Counted from the first letter of the stretch, positions 42,759-52,276 are shown. The stretch: 64,000 bases of DNA from CANKHA01 sp963731585 (GCA_963731585.1 CAVSWC010000005.1:173369-237368), one strand, 5' to 3'. Notes: generated from the sequence alone by a model not told the origin. Made by a program: numbers and translations.

Positions 42759-43364
42759 ATGACCGCAAGCAGCATCCATTCAGCCGCCCGTGCATCCCGC
42801 CGCCGCGATGTCGTGGTAGCGGCGGCTTGCGGCGCCTTCGTCGCGCTCATGGTGGGGGCGGCCTACGCGGCGGTGCCGCTGTACGATTGGTTCTGCCGCA
42901 CCACCGGCTTCGGCGGCACCACGCAGGTTTCGACCGCAGCACCGGCGCAGATGCTTGGCCGCAGCCTTACCGTTCGTTTCGACGCCAACGTCGCTCCCGG
43001 GCTGCCATGGCGCTTCGTACCGGAGAAGAACTCCATCGATGTTCGCATCGGTGAGGTGCTGACGGTCAATTATACCGTGACCAATCTCGCTGCGCGCGAC
43101 ACGGTCGGGCAGGCCAGTTACAACGTCACGCCGCCGACGACCGGGGCGTATTTCCAGAAGATCAACTGCTTCTGCTTCACCGAGCAACCGATGAAAGCCG
43201 GCGAGACGCGCGAGATGCCGGTGGTCTTCTACGTCGATCCGGCGCTGGCGCGGGACGCCGAGCAGGACGGGCTGAACACGATTACGCTCTCTTACACCTA
43301 CTTCCCGGTGCGCCAGCCAGAGCCGGCGGCGGCGAGCACGCAGGGCAGCGGGCGGGTCTACTAA
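42759..43364 (+). CDS. ctaG: Cytochrome c oxidase assembly protein CtaG (Cox11)
   Basis: This 201-aa protein from ATG 42759 has one N-terminal membrane anchor and a periplasmic immunoglobulin-like domain; GTG 42747 overlapping the CoxF stop is an alternative start. Landmarks are VPLYDWFCRTTGFGGT and the copper-binding INCFCFTEQ (CFCF). It inserts CuB into subunit I. Its position between coxF and coxC is standard for the order. Confidence 0.93.
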   Translation: MTASSIHSAARASRRRDVVVAAACGAFVALMVGAAYAAVPLYDWFCRTTGFGGTTQVSTAAPAQMLGRSLTVRFDANVAPGLPWRFVPEKNSIDVRIGEVLTVNYTVTNLAARDTVGQASYNVTPPTTGAYFQKINCFCFTEQPMKAGETREMPVVFYVDPALARDAEQDGLNTITLSYTYFPVRQPEPAAASTQGSGRVY

Positions 43365-43419
43365 GCGACAACCGAGCGCGCGCGAGCGCCGCTCGCGACG
43401 ACAGACGGAGAAGATCACG

Positions 43420-44283
43420 ATGGCCGACGCCCACGCCAAGCATCACGACTATCACCTGGTCGATCCGAGCCCATGGCCCGCGATCGGCTCGGTCGCGGCC
43501 TTTATCGCGGCGGTCGGCGCCATCAGTTGGATGCACAAGATGTTCGCCGCCGCGCCGATCGTGTTCGGCATCGGCGTGCTCGGCATCCTCTACACCATGC
43601 TGATGTGGTGGCGCGACGTCATCAAGGAAGCGGAGGTCGAGGGCCATCATACTCGCGTGGTGCAGTTGCATCACCGCTACGGCATGCTCCTGTTCATCGC
43701 TTCCGAGGTCATGTTCTTCGTCGCCTGGTTCTGGGCTTATTTCAACGTCGCGCTGTTCCCCGCCGATCCGAATGATATCGCGCGGTTGGCCGCCACCGGC
43801 GGCGTCTGGCCGCCGAAGGGCATCGAAACCTTTGATCCCTGGCATTTACCGCTCTTGAACACGCTGATCCTGCTTACCTCCGGCACGACGGTCACCTGGG
43901 CGCATCACGCGTTGCTGCACAATGATCGCGACGGACTGAAGAAGGGCCTGATCCTTACCATCCTGCTCGGCATCACCTTCACCGCCGTGCAGGCGTATGA
44001 ATACAGCCATGCTGCCTTCGCCTTCAAAGGCAACATTTACGGCGCCACTTTCTTCATGGCGACCGGCTTCCATGGCGCGCATGTCATCATCGGCACCATT
44101 TTTCTCACCGTGTGCCTGATCCGTGCCTACAAGGGCCAGTTCACGCCGACCCAGCATCTCGGCTTCGAGTTTGCCGCCTGGTACTGGCACTTCGTCGACG
44201 TGGTCTGGTTGTTCTTGTTCGCCTGCATCTATGTCTGGGGCGCAGGCGGCGAGCAGGCCGCGGGGGCTGCCGGCGGGCATTAG
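43420..44283 (+). CDS. coxC: Cytochrome c oxidase subunit III
   Basis: This 287-aa subunit has seven transmembrane helices. The conserved stretches are LLFIASEVMFFVAWFWAYF, GTTVTWAHHALLHND and FHGAHVIIGTIFL, ending EFAAWYWHFVDVVWLFLF. It stabilises the catalytic subunit and its proton-uptake path. The start ATG 43420 follows an AGACGGAGAAG ribosome site. Confidence 0.95.
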   Translation: MADAHAKHHDYHLVDPSPWPAIGSVAAFIAAVGAISWMHKMFAAAPIVFGIGVLGILYTMLMWWRDVIKEAEVEGHHTRVVQLHHRYGMLLFIASEVMFFVAWFWAYFNVALFPADPNDIARLAATGGVWPPKGIETFDPWHLPLLNTLILLTSGTTVTWAHHALLHNDRDGLKKGLILTILLGITFTAVQAYEYSHAAFAFKGNIYGATFFMATGFHGAHVIIGTIFLTVCLIRAYKGQFTPTQHLGFEFAAWYWHFVDVVWLFLFACIYVWGAGGEQAAGAAGGH

Positions 44284-44440
44284 AGTCCCCGTGCGGGGAA
44301 AACCCTGGTCGTCATCATCCGCCAACGGGTCCGCGCAAAGCGCGGCCCGATGATAAACTCCGGCGGATGATCCAGTAATGATATGCGTCGCTTGCGATTA
44401 CTGGGTGCCCCCGCCTGCGCGGGGCACGACAAGCTGGTGA
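44284..44440. repeat. Cluster of palindromic repeats after coxC
   Basis: Three inverted repeats lie together: TCCCCG-TG-CGGGGA at 44286-44299; CATCATCCGCC at 44313-44323 with GGCGGATGAT at 44362-44371, enclosing CCGCG-CAAAG-CGCGG; and CCCGCCTGCGCGGG at about 44408-44422. The second pair is of a type common between genes in Bradyrhizobium-like genomes. No T-run follows, so none is a clear Rho-independent terminator. Confidence 0.6.
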
Positions 44441-44444
44441 GGCC

Positions 44445-44834
44445 ATGGCCCAAGAGACTTCTTCGCCGCCCCCATCTCCCTTTGTGGCGGGCCTGACCTG
44501 CCGCTGTCCCGCCTGCGGCAAGGGGCCGCTATTTCAGAATTTCCTCGCCGTGCGGCCGCGCTGTGAAACCTGCGGCCTCGACTTTGGCTTTGCCGATGCC
44601 GGCGACGGCCCGGCAATCTTTATCATGCTGTTCGGTGGCTTCATCGTGGTGGGAGCAGCGCTGCTGGTGGAGGTGATGTATCGGCCGCCTTATTGGGTCC
44701 ATGCCGCGCTATGGGGGCCGTTGATCCTCGTGGTGACGCTGGCGCCGCTGCGCTCCATGAAGGGCCTGCTCATCGCCTTGCAATATCATCACAAGGCGGC
44801 GGAAGGGCGCCACGAGCGCGGGAGCGGATCATGA
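44445..44834 (+). CDS. DUF983-family membrane protein with zinc ribbon
   Basis: This 129-aa protein has an N-terminal zinc-ribbon-like segment, CRCPACGKGPLF then CETCGLDF, and two transmembrane helices (IFIMLFGGFIVVGAALLVEV and LILVVTLAPL region). DUF983 proteins occupy this spot in alphaproteobacterial oxidase operons; their function is undefined. The stop overlaps the SURF1 start (ATGA). Confidence 0.85.
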   Translation: MAQETSSPPPSPFVAGLTCRCPACGKGPLFQNFLAVRPRCETCGLDFGFADAGDGPAIFIMLFGGFIVVGAALLVEVMYRPPYWVHAALWGPLILVVTLAPLRSMKGLLIALQYHHKAAEGRHERGSGS

Positions 44835-45586
44835 GCGCGGTCCGCCGCGGTCTCTTCGTGCCGAGCCTCGCGACGCTCATTGCCTTCGCTACACTGTTCG
44901 CGCTCGGCACCTGGCAGCTTCAGCGCAAAGCGTGGAAGGAAGAACTGATCGGCACGCTCACGCGCCGGCTCACCGCCGCGCCGGTCGCCCTGCCGCCGCC
45001 GGCGCAATGGGCGTCGCTGCAGCAGCACCGCGACGAATTCACCCGGGTGAAATTCCGCGCCGAATATCCGCCCGGCAAGGAAGCTGTGGTCTGGGCGACC
45101 GGCTCCGCCTTGCGGGATGATGTGAAAGGGCCGGGCGTTTTCGTGTTCACCCCGGCACGGCTCGCCTCCGGCGAAACGGTCGCGGTCAACCGCGGCTTCG
45201 TCGCCGATCAGAAGCCTACCGGCGCCACGGCGCGTCCACCACCGGCGCCGGGCGTGGTCGAAATTACCGGCGTGTTGCGCTGGCCCGAACCGAAGGCGTG
45301 GGAACTGACGGCGGTTTATGACAAGGGCGCGCAGCTCTGGTTCGTGCGCGATCACTTGGCGATGGCGCGGGAAAACGGTTGGAGCCAGATCGCGCCTTTT
45401 TATATCGAGCGCGAAGGGCAGGAGCCCGCCGATGGGCTGCCGCCGCCCGGCCCGTTGAAGCCGAACCTGCCGAACAACCACCTGCAATATGCCGTGACCT
45501 GGTACGGGCTGGCGGTGGTGCTGCTGGCGGTCTTTGGCTTCTGGGTCCGCGGCCGCCCCAATTTGCAGGTTGAGGAAAACAGCTAG
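44831..45586 (+). CDS. SURF1-family oxidase assembly protein
   Basis: The ATG at 44831 overlaps the DUF983 stop by 4 bp and gives 251 residues. Helix 1 (LIAFATLFALGTWQLQRKAWKEELI) and helix 2 (TWYGLAVVLLAVFGFWV) flank a periplasmic domain. The family signatures GTWQL near the N terminus and VNRGFV in the middle are present, as is NNHLQYAVTWYGLA at the end. SURF1 binds heme A and supports its insertion into subunit I. Confidence 0.92.
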   Translation: MSAVRRGLFVPSLATLIAFATLFALGTWQLQRKAWKEELIGTLTRRLTAAPVALPPPAQWASLQQHRDEFTRVKFRAEYPPGKEAVVWATGSALRDDVKGPGVFVFTPARLASGETVAVNRGFVADQKPTGATARPPPAPGVVEITGVLRWPEPKAWELTAVYDKGAQLWFVRDHLAMARENGWSQIAPFYIEREGQEPADGLPPPGPLKPNLPNNHLQYAVTWYGLAVVLLAVFGFWVRGRPNLQVEENS

Positions 45587-45776
45587 AGTTTAGCGTCCAT
45601 CCGGTGCGCCACCCGCACCGGCGCAAGCAACCGCTTCCTTGTGAAAACCACCGCTTCCGATTAGGCTCACACCTTCGGCTTCCAGTCGTAAAGCGGATTG
45701 AACGACAGTCTTTTCAATTAGTTATGAAAGGCGCGGGTGGCATTATACCGCTCAGGGCGCCTCTGCAGGGAACTTC

Positions 45777-47192
45777 GTGCGCTACATTTCCACCCGGGGC
45801 GAGGCCCCACCGCTTGGCTTTGTCGAAGTCATGCTCGCCGGTCTTGCCCGCGATGGCGGACTTTATGTGCCGGAATCCTGGCCGCGTCTGAGCGAGCGCA
45901 CCATCGCCGGTTTCGCCGGCCGCCCTTATGCCGAGGTGGCGGTGGAGGTGATCCGGCCATTCGTCGGCGATGCCATTCCCGAGGACAGTCTCGCCCGCAT
46001 GACGCGCGAGGCCTACGACAATTTCCGCCATCCGGCGACAGTGCCGCTGGTGCAGACCGGCCCCAATCAATTCGTGCTCGAGCTGTTTCACGGGCCGACC
46101 TTGGCGTTCAAGGATCTCGCCATGCAGCTGCTCGCACGCATGATGGATCATGCGTTGAAAGCGCGCGGCGAGCGCGCCACCATCGTGGTGGCGACTTCCG
46201 GCGATACCGGCGGCGCGGCGGTGGAAGCCTTCCGCGGCTGTTCGCAAGCGGATGTGGTGGTGCTGTATCCGCATGACCGCATTTCGGACGTTCAGCGGCG
46301 CATGATCACCAGCGTCACCGACGCCAATGTGCATGTGCTGGCGATCGACGGCACATTCGATGATTGCCAGGCGCTGGTGAAGGGGATGTTCAATCACCAC
46401 GCCTTTCGCGATCAGGTGCGGCTCTCCGGTGTTAATTCGATCAACTGGGCGCGCATCGTCGCGCAGGCGGTCTATTACTTCACCGCCGCCGTGGCGCTGG
46501 GGGCCCCCGCGCGGCAAATCGCTTTCGCCGTGCCGACCGGCAATTTCGGCGACGTCTATGCCGGCTATGTCGCCCACCGCATGGGCCTTCCCGTGCAGCG
46601 GCTGGCAATTGCGACCAACGTCAACGATATCCTCGCCCGCACGCTGGCGAGCGGCAGCTATGAATTGCGCGACGTGCTGCCGACCAGTTCGCCCTCGATG
46701 GACATTCAGGTATCGTCGAATTTTGAACGGCTGCTGTTCGAGGCCTACGGGCGCGACGCGCACACCGTGCGTTCGCTGATGGGCTCGCTGGCGCAATCGC
46801 GGCGGTTTTCCTTGTCGGTGGGGGCGTTGTCGGAAATCCGCAGCCTGTTCACCGCCGACCGCGCCGACGAGGAGGAGACCGCCGCCACCATCCGGACGCT
46901 ATTGAAGGAAACCGGATACTGCATAGATCCGCATACGGCCGTGGGCGTAGCCGTTGCGGAGAAAGAAACCCGCGATCCGGCGGTGCCCATGGTCGTCCTT
47001 TCCACCGCGCATCCGGCCAAATTCCCCGATGCAGTCGAGGCCGCTTGCGGCCAGCGTCCCGCGCTTCCCGATTGGCTCGCCGACCTTGCCGAGCGGCCCG
47101 AGCGCGTCACCCGGCTGCCCGCCGATCAGTCGGCGGTCGAACGTTTTATTGTCGCGGCCAGTCGCGCCGCGCGTGAAGGAGCAGCTGCATGA
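45777..47192 (+). CDS. thrC: Threonine synthase
   Basis: This 471-aa PLP enzyme starts at GTG 45777 (MRYISTRGEAP). The PLP lysine is in HGPTLAFKDLAMQLLA (about residue 113), and VVATSGDTGGAAVEAF binds the phosphate. It converts O-phosphohomoserine to threonine. The family's usual N-terminal YxSTRG signature confirms the start. The stop overlaps the M16 peptidase start by 4 bp. Confidence 0.95.
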   Translation: MRYISTRGEAPPLGFVEVMLAGLARDGGLYVPESWPRLSERTIAGFAGRPYAEVAVEVIRPFVGDAIPEDSLARMTREAYDNFRHPATVPLVQTGPNQFVLELFHGPTLAFKDLAMQLLARMMDHALKARGERATIVVATSGDTGGAAVEAFRGCSQADVVVLYPHDRISDVQRRMITSVTDANVHVLAIDGTFDDCQALVKGMFNHHAFRDQVRLSGVNSINWARIVAQAVYYFTAAVALGAPARQIAFAVPTGNFGDVYAGYVAHRMGLPVQRLAIATNVNDILARTLASGSYELRDVLPTSSPSMDIQVSSNFERLLFEAYGRDAHTVRSLMGSLAQSRRFSLSVGALSEIRSLFTADRADEEETAATIRTLLKETGYCIDPHTAVGVAVAEKETRDPAVPMVVLSTAHPAKFPDAVEAACGQRPALPDWLADLAERPERVTRLPADQSAVERFIVAASRAAREGAAA

Positions 47193-48460
47193 GTGTAGAG
47201 GTCACGCATCTTCCGTCCGGTCTTACGATCGTGACCGATGCCATGCCGCATTTGGAAACGGCCTCGCTCGGCGTCTGGGTCGGTTCCGGCAGCCGCGACG
47301 AGTTGCCGGATGAACACGGGATTTCGCATCTGCTTGAACACATGGCGTTCAAGGGCACCTCGCGCCGAAGCGCCCGGCAGATCGCCGAAGAGATCGAAGC
47401 CGTCGGCGGCGACCTCAACGCGGCAACCAGCGCGGAGAACACCGCCTATTATGCCCGCGTGCTGAAGGCCGACGTGCCGCTGGCGCTGGATGTGCTCTCC
47501 GACATCCTGGCCGACCCCACCTTCGACCCGACCGAGCTCAAGCGCGAGCAGCATGTCATCGTGCAGGAGATCGGCGCCAGCGAGGACACGCCGGACGATA
47601 TCGTGTTCGATTATCTGCAGGCGAAAGCGTTTCCGAAACAGCCGCTCGGCCGCTCCATTCTCGGCACGCCGGAAACCGTGCGCTCGTTTGAGCCGTCGCG
47701 ACTGCGCGCCTATCTCGCGCGCAATTACAAGGCGCCTGACATGGTGGTCGCCGCGGCCGGAGCCATCGATCATGCCGCGGTGGTGCACGAAGTTGCGCGT
47801 CGATTCTCGAGCTTCGCCGGGCCGTCCGCGCCGGTGCCGGAAGTGGCGCGTTTCGGGGGCGGCACGCATATCGAGAAGCGTGAGCTGGAACAGGTGCATC
47901 TGACCATGGCTCTGCAAGGTCTGCGGCAGCAAGACCCCGGGCTCTATAGCCTCCAGGTCTTCAACAACGCGCTCGGTGGCGGCATGTCGTCGCGCCTGTT
48001 CCAGGAAGTGCGCGAGAACCGCGGTCTCTGTTACTCGATCTATTCCTTCCATGTTGCGTATCAGGACACGGGCATGTTCGCGCTCTATAGCGGCACGGCG
48101 GAGACGGATGCGCCGGAATTGATGCGCGTCGTGGTCGACCAGATCGCGCAGGCATCGGCAAACCTCACCGAGACGGAAGTCGCCCGCGCCAAGGCGCAGA
48201 TGAAGGCGGGTATGCTGATGGCGCTGGAAAGCTCGCGCTCGCGCGCCGAGCAATTGGCGCGGCAGATGCTTGCCTATGGCCGGCCGATTCCGTTAAGCGA
48301 GGTGGTTGGCAAGATCGAAGCCGTCACGGTGGAAAGCGCCCGCGCGGCTGGCCGGGCGCTGATCGCCAGCGGCCAGCCCGCGGTTGCGGCGCTTGGTCCC
48401 GGCGCCGGTCTGGAGACGGCAGCAAATATCGCCGCCAGCTTGCATCGTCAGGCGGCCTGA
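47189..48460 (+). CDS. M16-family zinc peptidase (processing peptidase-like)
   Basis: This 423-aa protein has the inverted zinc motif HLLEH in GISHLLEHMAFKGT (about residues 47-51), and the third ligand glutamate in NAATSAENTAYYARV. The C-terminal half is the matching inactive-type domain (GGGMSSRLFQEVRENRGLCY). The family includes mitochondrial processing peptidase and bacterial PqqL-like enzymes. Coupling to thrC is a conserved alphaproteobacterial arrangement with no clear functional reason. Confidence 0.92.
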   Translation: MSVEVTHLPSGLTIVTDAMPHLETASLGVWVGSGSRDELPDEHGISHLLEHMAFKGTSRRSARQIAEEIEAVGGDLNAATSAENTAYYARVLKADVPLALDVLSDILADPTFDPTELKREQHVIVQEIGASEDTPDDIVFDYLQAKAFPKQPLGRSILGTPETVRSFEPSRLRAYLARNYKAPDMVVAAAGAIDHAAVVHEVARRFSSFAGPSAPVPEVARFGGGTHIEKRELEQVHLTMALQGLRQQDPGLYSLQVFNNALGGGMSSRLFQEVRENRGLCYSIYSFHVAYQDTGMFALYSGTAETDAPELMRVVVDQIAQASANLTETEVARAKAQMKAGMLMALESSRSRAEQLARQMLAYGRPIPLSEVVGKIEAVTVESARAAGRALIASGQPAVAALGPGAGLETAANIAASLHRQAA

Positions 48461-48473
48461 CGGCCATGCTTTC

Positions 48474-49073
48474 ATGACGTTTTTTCGCGCTGTCAGCTTT
48501 ACCGAACCTGCGCTCACTGTGACGGGCGACAAGGTAACGCTGCGCTTTCCGCAGACGTCGGATTTCGAGGAATGGGCGGCGTTGCGGGCAACGAGCCGCG
48601 CATTTTTGGTGCCTTGGGAGCCGAGCTGGCCGGCGGATGATTTGAGCCGTGCCTCTTTCCGCCGTCGTTTGAAACGTTATGCCGAGGATCAGCGCAATGA
48701 TCTCGCCTATCCGTATTTCATCTTCCGCAGTGAGGATCAGAAGCTGGTCGGCGGCTTGACCGTCACGAATATCCGCCGCGGGGTCGCACAGGCCGGCAGC
48801 CTCGGTTATTGGATGGGCGCGGCCTATGCCCGCCAGGGCTATATGACCGCAGCGGTGCGAGCGTTGGTGGCTTTCGCCTTCTCGACCTTGAAGCTGCACC
48901 GCGTCGAGGCGGCCTGCATTCCGGAGAATACCGCGTCGGTGCGGCTGCTGGAGAAGACCGGGTTCGTCCGAGAAGGCTATGCGCGGGAATACCTGTGTAT
49001 CAACGGCAGCTGGCACGACCATCTGCTTTACGCTCAAGTCAGGCCTGACGACCGGGGCACGTTCCGCTTTTAA
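48474..49073 (+). CDS. GNAT-family N-acetyltransferase (RimJ-like)
   Basis: The ATG at 48474 gives 199 residues. Acetyl-CoA-binding signatures are present: GYWMGAAYARQGYMTAAV (motif A region) and HRVEAACIPENTASVRLLEK, then GFVREGYAREYLCINGSWHDH, typical of RimJ/RimL-type ribosomal protein acetyltransferases. It is 14 bp downstream of the peptidase gene. The actual substrate in this organism is unproven. Confidence 0.88.
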   Translation: MTFFRAVSFTEPALTVTGDKVTLRFPQTSDFEEWAALRATSRAFLVPWEPSWPADDLSRASFRRRLKRYAEDQRNDLAYPYFIFRSEDQKLVGGLTVTNIRRGVAQAGSLGYWMGAAYARQGYMTAAVRALVAFAFSTLKLHRVEAACIPENTASVRLLEKTGFVREGYAREYLCINGSWHDHLLYAQVRPDDRGTFRF

Positions 49074-49145
49074 CCAATGAAACCGGCCTTGGGCTCACAT
49101 GGTTTGATTGATATAAACTTGCTTGACGGGGGCGGGGCCTGAAAC

Positions 49146-49853
49146 ATGCGTATCGCTGAATTTGAACCGATTGTTCGCCGCGGTGCCGCGCCGCTCGCGG
49201 CATTGATGCTGGCTTCGCTGGCGGCGGGCTGCTCGAGTGACCGGATTGTCGGTTCCGAGCAAAGCTCCGCGTCGGCTTCGGTCGGTCAGAGCTCGCCCTC
49301 CACGATGTCGCAGCTGAGGGATATCATTATACGCAAACCGCCGGAGCCTTCGCCGGCTGAGAAACAAGCGGCGGTCGCCAATATCGCGGAAACGATTTGC
49401 CCGCCGGTCGACGTGCGCGCGGGTGCTTCCACCTTGACCGTGCCACCCGGCAGCTCGGACGCTCTCGCGTTGCGCTATCAGGGTTCCATCAGCGAGTTGG
49501 CGCGCGAATGCAATGTCTCCGGCGGCGTCATGCGCATGAAGGTCGGCATCGAGGGCCGCGTGCTGGTCGGTCCGGCAGGGGCCGCCGGCCAACTCGACGT
49601 GCCGCTACGCTACGCGGTGGTCAAAGAAGGCCCGGAGCCGAAGACGGTGGTCTCGAAGTTCTCCAAGATCCAGGTCGCGATCCCAGAAGGCCGACCCAAC
49701 GTCTTGTTCACTCATGTCGATAGCGACATCGCCTTTCCGATGCCCCCCGGCCTGGATATCGAGGCCTATGTTGTCTACGTCGGGTTCGATCCGGCCGGCG
49801 ACAAGCAGCAGCCCGCCAAAAAGCCGCCGGCGAGATCTGCCCCGCGCCGCTGA
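49146..49853 (+). CDS. Predicted lipoprotein, unknown function
   Basis: This 235-aa protein has a lipobox LAAGC near residue 28 after a short hydrophobic segment. The mature part has two cysteines (ICPPVDV, ARECNVSG), then a beta-rich domain with the motif MRMKVGIEGRVLVGPAG. The C terminus is proline/lysine-rich (KQQPAKKPPARSAP). I do not recognise a named family. It is convergent with the ATP synthase genes (16-bp gap). Confidence 0.7.
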   Translation: MRIAEFEPIVRRGAAPLAALMLASLAAGCSSDRIVGSEQSSASASVGQSSPSTMSQLRDIIIRKPPEPSPAEKQAAVANIAETICPPVDVRAGASTLTVPPGSSDALALRYQGSISELARECNVSGGVMRMKVGIEGRVLVGPAGAAGQLDVPLRYAVVKEGPEPKTVVSKFSKIQVAIPEGRPNVLFTHVDSDIAFPMPPGLDIEAYVVYVGFDPAGDKQQPAKKPPARSAPRR

Positions 49854-49869
49854 TGGCTAAAAGCCGCGC

Positions 49870-50352
49870 TTAATTCAGCTTGTTCTTGACGTCTTCGATG
49901 CCGCTGGCGAGCAGGTCGTCGGCCAGGTTGCCCTTAGCGGTGTCCTTCAGGATCCGCTCAGCCGCGGTGACGGCCGCATCGGCAGCGGCGGCGCGCACGT
50001 CCGCCAGCGCCTGGCTCTCGGCTTGGGCGATCTTGGCTTCCGCCATCTTTGTGCGGCGGGCGACAAATTCGCTCATCTTGGCTTCGGCCTCGAGCGTCAT
50101 GCGCTCGGCGTCCGCCTTGGCGCCGGTGAGGATGCTCGCGGCTTCGCCTTCGGCCTCTTTCTGCTTTTGCCTATAATGCGCGAGCAGGGCCTGCGCTTCT
50201 TCGCGCAGCCGCCGTGCCTCATCCAGTTCGGCCTTGATCCGGTCGCGGCGATGGTCGAGCGCTTCCGCGATCTTCTTGTGCACGCCGATATAAATAAGAA
50301 TGCCAATAAAGATGAAGAAGGAAGCCGCAACCCAGAATTCAGCGTCGAACAT
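49870..50352 (-). CDS. atpF: ATP synthase F0 subunit b
   Basis: This 160-aa protein has one N-terminal membrane helix (FWVAASFFIFIGILIYIGV) and then a long charged, Ala-rich coiled coil. It forms the peripheral stalk with subunit b'. The b and b' pair, both present here, is typical of alphaproteobacteria. It is the last gene of the F0 operon. Confidence 0.93.
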   Translation of the reverse strand: MFDAEFWVAASFFIFIGILIYIGVHKKIAEALDHRRDRIKAELDEARRLREEAQALLAHYRQKQKEAEGEAASILTGAKADAERMTLEAEAKMSEFVARRTKMAEAKIAQAESQALADVRAAAADAAVTAAERILKDTAKGNLADDLLASGIEDVKNKLN

Positions 50353-50361
50353 GGTCCGTCC

Positions 50362-50895
50362 TCAGCGCTTGAGCACGTCGGCAACTGCGGCGGTAACGGC
50401 CTGGCCGGAGGGCTCAGAGCCGGTCAGCCGCTTCACGATGGCCGCGGCCGCGTCGGTGGCGATGCTGCGCACATTGCCCATCGCCGCGGATTTGGTTGCG
50501 GCAATGGTTTTCTCGGCCTCGGCGAGCTTGGCGTCGAGCTGCTGCTCGAGCGTCTTGCGCTTGCTATCAGCATCCGCCTGCTGCTTCGCGCGCGTGTCAT
50601 TGGCCAAGGCCTGGGCGCGGGAGCGCGCATCCGCCAGCGATTTTTCATAGGCCGTGTTGGCGGCATCCGCCGCTTCCTTGAACTGCTGCGCTTCCGAGAG
50701 GTCGTCGTCGATCTGCTTGGCGCGCGCATCGATGATGCCGCCGATACGCGGCAGCACCAGGCGCGATGCCAGCAGATAAAGCGCGGCGAAGGCGATTGCG
50801 AGCCAGAACAGCTGCGACGCGAAGGTTTCCGACTGAAACGGCGGAAACGGCGGCTTATGGCCGCCGGGCGCCTCGGTGTGCGCAGGAGCAGCCAT
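50362..50895 (-). CDS. atpG: ATP synthase F0 subunit b'
   Basis: This 177-aa protein has a membrane helix (LFWLAIAFAALYLLASRLVLP) after a short proline-rich N terminus and a long helical stalk. The LPRIGGIIDARAKQIDDDL segment is characteristic of b' subunits. It pairs with the product of the next gene. The name atpG/atpF' varies between genomes. Confidence 0.92.
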   Translation of the reverse strand: MAAPAHTEAPGGHKPPFPPFQSETFASQLFWLAIAFAALYLLASRLVLPRIGGIIDARAKQIDDDLSEAQQFKEAADAANTAYEKSLADARSRAQALANDTRAKQQADADSKRKTLEQQLDAKLAEAEKTIAATKSAAMGNVRSIATDAAAAIVKRLTGSEPSGQAVTAAVADVLKR

Positions 50896-50898
50896 CGA

Positions 50899-51126
50899 TC
50901 AGAGCGCGAACAGCAGCAGAAGCGCGATCAGCAGCGAGAAGATGCCCAAGGCCTCGGTCACGGCGAATCCGAAGATCAGGTTGCCGAATTGGCCCTGCGC
51001 GGCCGATGGGTTGCGCACGGCGGCCGCGAGATACTGGCCGAAGATCATGCCGACGCCGACGCCGGCTCCGCCCATGCCGATGCAGGCAATGCCGGCACCA
51101 ATCATCTTTGCAGCAACAGGATCCAT
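50899..51126 (-). CDS. atpE: ATP synthase F0 subunit c
   Basis: The ATG at 51126 (MDPVAAKMIGAG) gives 75 residues, the usual length. Two transmembrane helices flank a polar loop (AAAVRNPSAAQGQ). The ion-binding acidic residue is the glutamate in FAVTEALGIFS, consistent with a proton ring. An AGGAGTG site precedes the start. Confidence 0.95.
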   Translation of the reverse strand: MDPVAAKMIGAGIACIGMGGAGVGVGMIFGQYLAAAVRNPSAAQGQFGNLIFGFAVTEALGIFSLLIALLLLFAL

Positions 51127-51151
51127 GAAACACTCCTCAAGGTTGGATGGG

Positions 51152-51901
51152 TCAGTGACCGGGATGGATGGCGTCATTCAGGTAGATGCAGGTCAGGATC
51201 GCGAAGACATAGGCCTGCAGGAAGGCAACAAGGAATTCGAGCGCGGTCAGCGCCACCACCAGCGACAGCGGCAGAATCGCGCCAATCCAGCCGGTGAATC
51301 CGAAGGCGCTCAGCATCACGATGAAGCCGGCGAACACCTTCAGCGTGATATGGCCGGCCAGCATGTTTGCGAACAGACGCACGCTGTGCGAGATCGGCCG
51401 CGACAGGAACGACAGCACTTCGATGAAGACGATCAGCGGCAGGATATAGATCGGAATGCCGCTCGGCACGAATAGCCTGAAGAAGCGCAATCCGTTCTTC
51501 CAAAAGCCGTAGACCAGCACGGTGACGAAGACGAGCATCGCCAGTGCCACGGTGATGATGATGTGGCTGGTCACGGTGAAGCCATAGGGCAGCAGGCCCA
51601 ACAGGTTTACGGTCAGCACGAAGATGAAAAGCGAGAACACCAGCGGGAAGAACTTCATGCCTTCCTTGCCGGCGGTGCTCTGGATGGTGTTGGCGACGAA
51701 TTCGTAGGAAAGCTCGGCCACCGACTGAGCCCGGCTCGGCACCATCGCGCGCTGCCGGGTCGGAATCAGCATCAGCGCCGCGGTCGCGAGCAGCGCGAGC
51801 AGCATGAAGAGAGCCGAATTGGTGAAAGCAATCTCGTAGGGGCCGAAATGGCCCAGAGAGAAAAGGCTCTTCAACTCGAATTGGTGGATAGGATCGCCCA
51901 T
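51152..51901 (-). CDS. atpB: ATP synthase F0 subunit a
   Basis: This 249-aa subunit has five to six transmembrane helices. The essential arginine is in ISHSVRLFANMLAGH, with the conserved LVAFLQAYVFAILTCIYLNDA at the C terminus. It forms the proton half-channels against the c ring. It lies 25 bp upstream of atpE. Confidence 0.95.
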   Translation of the reverse strand: MGDPIHQFELKSLFSLGHFGPYEIAFTNSALFMLLALLATAALMLIPTRQRAMVPSRAQSVAELSYEFVANTIQSTAGKEGMKFFPLVFSLFIFVLTVNLLGLLPYGFTVTSHIIITVALAMLVFVTVLVYGFWKNGLRFFRLFVPSGIPIYILPLIVFIEVLSFLSRPISHSVRLFANMLAGHITLKVFAGFIVMLSAFGFTGWIGAILPLSLVVALTALEFLVAFLQAYVFAILTCIYLNDAIHPGH

Positions 51902-51916
51902 AACCTTCTTAGCTGC

Positions 51917-52276
51917 CTAATCCGGGGGCCTGGAAGCTTTGGACCCCATGTCCACGCCCGCCGCCCGCATCACGTTGAGCACGCCTGCGGCAAAGCCGAG
52001 CAACAGAAACACAATCAGCCCCCAGGGCGAAATGCCGAGCCAGCGGTCGAGCAGCCAACCCAATGCGGCACCGACAAGGACGCCTACGACAAGCTCGGTG
52101 GAGAGCCGGAAACCGCGCGCCATCGCCGACGGGTCGGCGGTCGAAGAAGCACCGGCGCTTTTGTCGACAGGACGGCCGGTATGTTGACCGAGCCGTTCGC
52201 CGAGACGCTTGAGCCTCGCGGAGAGAGCAGCTTCGTCGGACGGGGAAGTACCGTGATCGCCGTTATCGCGCGTCAT
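51917..52276 (-). CDS. atpI: ATP synthase subunit I (AtpI)
   Basis: The ATG at 52276 (MTRDNGDHG) gives 119 residues: an acidic N-terminal half, then two transmembrane helices (STELVVGVLVGAALGWLLDRW and LIVFLLLGFAAGVLNVMRAAG). AtpI helps assemble the c ring and is usual as first gene of such operons. The candidate promoter at 52380-52407 lies about 105 bp upstream. Confidence 0.88.
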   Translation of the reverse strand: MTRDNGDHGTSPSDEAALSARLKRLGERLGQHTGRPVDKSAGASSTADPSAMARGFRLSTELVVGVLVGAALGWLLDRWLGISPWGLIVFLLLGFAAGVLNVMRAAGVDMGSKASRPPD